The translations under genes were made by a program, and so were the position numbers. The notes below the pieces were generated by a model, which did no database searches, had not been told where the DNA came from, and saw only the letters and a list, made by a program, of their open reading frames with translations. From NCBI RefSeq assembly GCF_001969855.1, contig NZ_MRBL01000016.1, forward strand, positions 62,001 to 126,000: a stretch of DNA of 64,000 nucleotides, given 5' to 3'. The stretch comes from Bacillus haynesii. GTDB lineage: Bacteria; Bacillota; Bacilli; Bacillales; Bacillaceae. Of the stretch, positions 60,593 through 64,000 are shown piece after piece (position 1 is the first letter of the stretch; every line of letters begins with the position of its first letter).

Positions 60593-62056
60593 TTAGGAAC
60601 ATTTATAGCGATAACAATATACAAACCAAGTGATACTTGCACTTAGTAAAGACAACGCAATCAGTGCGGTTAGATAACTATACGTTTGCCAAACTAGAAA
60701 TGACCTCCAACTAGCCCCAAATATTGTGGGGAGGATTAGGCATAGGATACCTATAAAAATTGTAGTCACAAGCCAAAAAGCTATGAGTGTCAATCTCTTT
60801 TTCGTTAACGGTAATTTCCTATTCTGTTTCTTTCTACGCAGCCCTAAAAAGAAAAATAGAATTGCTAGTAATGTTAGAGCAATTGTAGCGGAAGATAGGG
60901 CGATATCGGAAATCTGCATCAAACTCATTTGATAGCTTTGGGAGATATTTCCGTCTAAAATATCCTTAATATTATATAACATGTCAATATTTGTACTGGC
61001 ACTATTGGATAATAGAGAGATACCTAGCTGTTCTTCTGGGAATAAGAATATATTTGTTGCAAACGTTGGATTACCACCTGCGTGTTGGATGAATGTCTGA
61101 TCTGCATTCACGCCCCACCCCGCCCCATAGTACAGTTTATCCACAGCCGCAACAGACCTATTGCCCTCATGTGATTTTGCAATCAGCCCTTGAAAGATTT
61201 CCGGAATATCTTCAACAATTCCCAATTGAATTCCCATCCAACGGGCTATGTCTTGAGAGGACGAAAACAGATACCCAGCAGGTGTGTTTCCTCTAAATTT
61301 CGGTGCATCATATGGCAGCGTCATGAAAAAAGCGGAACGATAGCCCTGTGCCAACTGACCTGTCGCTTGTACCTTACCTCTATTCGCATAAGTTTCATAC
61401 AACCCCAGTGGTCGAAATACTTGTTCTTCCATAAAATCCTCATAGCTTTGTCCCGATACGGTTTCTATCACCAAGCCCAGCACATCATAATTTACCGTCC
61501 CATATTCATATCTTTCGCCAGGTGGAAATACCACTTCGGCATCTATTAACATTTCAACGGTCTTTTGCAACATATCTGGTGTATTTCCCTCTGGGATATG
61601 CTGAGTATGATACCTATTGATTAACCCTGTAGTATGATGAAGGAAATGATTCAAAGTAACACTCTGCATGTCAACGGGCTGTCCCTGATATCGCAATGAG
61701 AACCAAGGTAAATACTCTACAACCGAATCATCCATAGACAAAAATCCCTGCTCTTCCAAAAGTAAAATTCCTAAAGCAGTAAAAGCTTTGCTGACGGAGG
61801 CTAACTCCCATATGGTGTTTTCATTGGTCAAAACCCCTTCCTCAGAGTTTGCATAGCCGGATGAAAAGAAATAGATATCATCCCTTGATTGTATTGAAAC
61901 TGACATGCCCGGTGTGCCAGATATACGCCTAGCATCTTCTAATAATGATTGGATTGCAACAGACTCTTCCTCTGTCAATGCATAGGCTGAGGTGTTAAAT
62001 CCAACAAACAACATAAATACTGTGATTATTGTTATAATTATCATCTTACTTCTCAT
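60593..62056 (-). CDS. membrane-anchored serine hydrolase of the beta-lactamase / PBP4* class
   Basis: 487 residues. Signal peptide about 1-26, then a class-C beta-lactamase-like catalytic domain: SVSK (S-x-x-K, about 88-91), YEYGTVNYD (Tyr/Asn motif, about 187-195) and a late HAGG (about 325). The C-terminal 110 residues have three membrane helices (IALTLLAILFFFLGL, FWLVTTIFIGILCLIL, LTALIALSLLSASITWFV). Such proteins act on peptidoglycan peptides or D-amino-acid-containing peptides, some in antibiotic-peptide self-resistance. GGGGG precedes ATG 62056. AT-rich, in foreign-looking DNA. Confidence 0.8.
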   Translation of the reverse strand: MRSKMIIITIITVFMLFVGFNTSAYALTEEESVAIQSLLEDARRISGTPGMSVSIQSRDDIYFFSSGYANSEEGVLTNENTIWELASVSKAFTALGILLLEEQGFLSMDDSVVEYLPWFSLRYQGQPVDMQSVTLNHFLHHTTGLINRYHTQHIPEGNTPDMLQKTVEMLIDAEVVFPPGERYEYGTVNYDVLGLVIETVSGQSYEDFMEEQVFRPLGLYETYANRGKVQATGQLAQGYRSAFFMTLPYDAPKFRGNTPAGYLFSSSQDIARWMGIQLGIVEDIPEIFQGLIAKSHEGNRSVAAVDKLYYGAGWGVNADQTFIQHAGGNPTFATNIFLFPEEQLGISLLSNSASTNIDMLYNIKDILDGNISQSYQMSLMQISDIALSSATIALTLLAILFFFLGLRRKKQNRKLPLTKKRLTLIAFWLVTTIFIGILCLILPTIFGASWRSFLVWQTYSYLTALIALSLLSASITWFVYCYRYKCS

Positions 62057-63423
62057 GAGACAACCCCCAGTAATAAAATATTGACTCGCTATCTGTGATC
62101 ATGATGCCACTATATTTTTTCATTTCAAAGCAGACACATTATACCGATTATACAGGGGAAAAGGTTATTTCTGAATATGTAATGAGATTAATAAAATGGA
62201 AAAAGATAGATTTAGTTATGGCGCAGTACGTAAAAACTATTACCTTATCTTTGATAAACATAATAGAGAAATTTACATATTAAACATGATTATATGTAAA
62301 TCTCCTTATTTTTCTGCTAATGTAAAAGATTTTGATAGGTGTATATTCAATGCTTTCACATGATTTTTAATGTCTACAATCCATCAAGCAATTGTTTCTT
62401 CGTTTTATATCCAGATATTATACTTTATCGACGTTCTGTCTCTCACTCAACATCGATTATGCCCCTATGAAAATATGTCCGCAAGAATATTATTGCAGCA
62501 AGAATTTCATTGCAGAATTTGATACTTTTTTCTCCCTCTCTAATAGTTGATATGATAAGGATATTACACAATATCACAACTCATCATGCGATAATAACAT
62601 TGAACAAATAAAGATTTATTTTGCACCCCCCCCCTACAACTCCAATACAAATCGTAATATGATATTAACCGTAACAAAGATATAGACAGAAACTTAGCAA
62701 GCGAGAAAATAAAAATGAGAAAGAGCGATGTATGAAGAGCTATTTTTTTGAAAAACAACATTGCATATCGTGATATTTATTTTGTGAGAATAGCCATACT
62801 AAAACCTTTCTACATGCGAAAAATCACTTCATAAGATGTCTTTGAAAGGAATTATTTGAAAACACTCCCATACAACTAAATACAGAAGTTTGAAACTACT
62901 ACATTCATGAATGGAAACCTAAGATGACTTGTTTCAAGCGAGACATACAAGCAGTCTCTAAACATTGTAGTTGATAAAACAGCGAGCAGTATTGACCGTA
63001 AAAGCTGTTATGTAGACTAATGATTGTAAAAACAATCTACTATATATCGCCATGATGGAAGCCTATTCCAGAGCGATTGATAAGCGCCGAGATACCGAAT
63101 ACGAACGGTTAGCGAGATAAATAGAAATAGTGCTTCATTTTTCACAATGGATGCGGTGTGCTTGTCGTTGCGTAGCAACGACACCATTCTACCTCCCCAT
63201 ATCTAACAGGGAGGTAGGAAATAGAGAATAATAGTATGGAATCCGTTGATACGGTAAGGGAAATGATGTCCTGTGCTGGAATTTTGTGGCGGACATTTGA
63301 GATACATCAAGGAATTGGATAAAAAAGGTGATAAAAAAGACTTTTATATCAGATTGATGGAAGAAACAAAGAGATTTGACTTAGGCATAGATTCTTTTAA
63401 ACAACTAACACTGGATATATCTT
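62057..63423. mobile_element. decayed mobile-element DNA (conjugative-transposon-like)
   Basis: Nearly 1.4 kb of AT-rich sequence without an intact gene. Near 63050-63120 the plus strand reads MMEAYSRAIDKRRDTEYERLAR before a stop, and near 63290-63423 RYIKELDKKGDKKDFYIRLM and EETKRFDLGIDSFKQLTLDI, the kind of small regulatory and pre-integrase sequences seen at the ends of Gram-positive conjugative elements. A cytosine run lies at about 62627. Confidence 0.5.
63164..63217. repeat. two adjacent hairpins in the mobile element remnant
   Basis: GTCGTTGC-gta-GCAACGAC (63164-63182) and CTACCTCCC-N11-GGGAGGTAG (63189-63217), both perfect. Together they look like the regulatory hairpins upstream of integrase modules. 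Confidence 0.55.
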
Positions 63424-63828
63424 GTGAAGAAAAATGATATACAAAAAGCTGCGTTTCAAAGATACCTAGAAGCGTCAGGAATTATTAGAAAGTTATTCGG
63501 AAATATTCAGTTAAAAGATATGAATGACATTGTTGTGCAAAGAAAAATTGATGAATACGCAAAGAAGCGTTCTCACAGTACCACTCGCAGCTTGTTAATA
63601 AAAGTCAAAATGGCACTTCGTGACGCTTACGCTCGTGGTTATCTCACGAATGATTTCGCAGAACTTGTCAAACCTCGTGGGAAAGAGTTATCGAAACGAA
63701 ACAAAGCGTTATCCATTACGGACTTCCAAAAGCTAAGAACATATCTACTAGCACACACAGAGGAAGAATTTCATGTGCTCGTCTTAGTAGCTTTAGAAAC
63801 AAGTATGCGAAGAGGAGAATTGGGTTAA
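63424..63828 (+). pseudogene. tyrosine recombinase (integrase), truncated
   Basis: 134 residues remain: the core-binding SAM-like domain (IQLKDMNDIVVQRKIDEYAK, HSTTRSLLIKVKMALRDAYA, PRGKELSKRNKALSITDFQKL) and the start of the catalytic domain ending LETSMRRGELG, where the first catalytic Arg lies. The rest, with the other Arg/His residues and the Tyr nucleophile, is missing because a stop follows at 63826. The GTG start and upstream frame are also disturbed. It cannot recombine DNA. Confidence 0.8.
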
Positions 63829-64000
63829 CGTAGACACCTTCTTGATGAAGTGAGTCTGCAAAACATAATGTTGTGTCGCGATCTGGAAGAATAATTGGAA
63901 TAATAGGTGATTCACTATGTAATACATTAAGACCTATTTGTTGAATGCCGTCTCTTAAGTACTTTTCGTTTTCGTGTAAATTTTCCTGGATGTCCGGATT
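63821..64000 (-). pseudogene. 8-amino-7-oxononanoate-synthase-like PLP enzyme, 3' end lost at the junction (5' end outside window)
   Basis: The minus strand entering from the right edge reads IQENLHENEKYLRDGIQQIG, LNVLHSESPIIPIILPDRDT and SLHQEGVYVNP, the late part of AONS/KBL-family aminotransferase-fold enzymes. Similarity stops after VNP at about 63825, where sequence antisense to the integrase begins, so the last roughly 50 residues are replaced. Whether a read-through chimera is made cannot be told. Confidence 0.7.

Noticed and set aside
62095-62283. 62-codon open frame on the plus strand
   Set aside because: No RBS, AT-rich composition bias, no recognisable pattern.
25353-64000. Intact prophage or integrative element
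   Set aside because: Only isolated ArpU, ImmA, YolD, endolysin and integrase relics; no terminase, portal, capsid, tail or complete integrase.
1-64000. CRISPR array or cas genes
   Set aside because: No regularly spaced direct repeats and no Cas-like proteins were seen.
1-64000. Riboswitches or T-box leaders
   Set aside because: No leader showed the conserved cores I could recognise; intergenic regions are short or hold simple terminators.

Overview
The window looks like chromosome of a Bacillus of the B. licheniformis / B. subtilis group. Gene order and protein lengths match B. subtilis blocks I recognise (yndG-yndH-yndJ; yobS-yobT-yobU-yobV-yobW-czrA-yocA; yozB; yocC; yocH-recQ/yocI; yjgB-yjgC-yjgD; a RapE/PhrE-like pair; cotD). 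Shine-Dalgarno sites are strong (AAGGAGG type), GTG and TTG starts are frequent, and sporulation genes (cotD, Ger(x)C) and sigma-D/sigma-K-like promoters are present. Identifications rest on reading motifs and family resemblance; no database search was run.

Layout. 1-10.7 kb: core metabolism and regulation, including a TetR/MBL-hydrolase operon (yobT-yobS) under two perfect 9-bp-arm operators. 10.8-25.4 kb: transporters, yocA, a surface-glycan-like cassette (GT4 glycosyltransferase, acidic protein, DUF1796 protein, CapD-type epimerase/dehydratase) sitting inside an otherwise conserved yocA-yozB neighbourhood, then yozB, yocC, a Na+/solute symporter, yocH, a recQ gene broken by an in-frame stop, a sigma-D-promoted yjfB gene and tRNA-Arg(CCT).

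25.4-31.5 kb is an AT-rich accessory island directly downstream of the tRNA: a lone large protein with a DUF4365-like PD-(D/E)XK nuclease region, an SOS (LexA) box in front of a dead yolD gene, a secreted bacteriocin-like protein with a small membrane partner, and prophage endolysin debris. 31.6-35.1 kb is the yjgC-yjgD formate-dehydrogenase-like operon.

35.2-42.6 kb is a graveyard of competition and phage genes: an LXG toxin with its immunity gene, a rap pseudogene with an intact phr (predicted signal SRNIT), an ArpU-type phage regulator, an ImmA remnant, a broken SUKH immunity gene beside an orphan WHH nuclease toxin tip, and two diverged copies of one decayed ORF, each lying just downstream of an immunity gene. 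A PilZ (YpfA-like) gene lies among them. 42.7-60.3 kb is mostly intact chromosome: yozQ-like, Ger(x)C, SUKH, a second DUF1796 protein, an amidohydrolase, two CotD paralogues, a LysE exporter, a lone zinc-type ribosomal S14 gene shortened by a stop codon, a Nudix hydrolase, a PEP-synthase/rifampicin-phosphotransferase-like enzyme, yndM and azoR1. 60.5-64 kb is a foreign, AT-rich stretch with a membrane serine hydrolase and a broken integrase whose end abuts a truncated 8-amino-7-oxononanoate-synthase-like gene.

Taken together: a stable backbone interrupted by tRNA-linked and toxin/phage-derived accessory DNA, most of which is decaying through single-base homopolymer indels and nonsense mutations.
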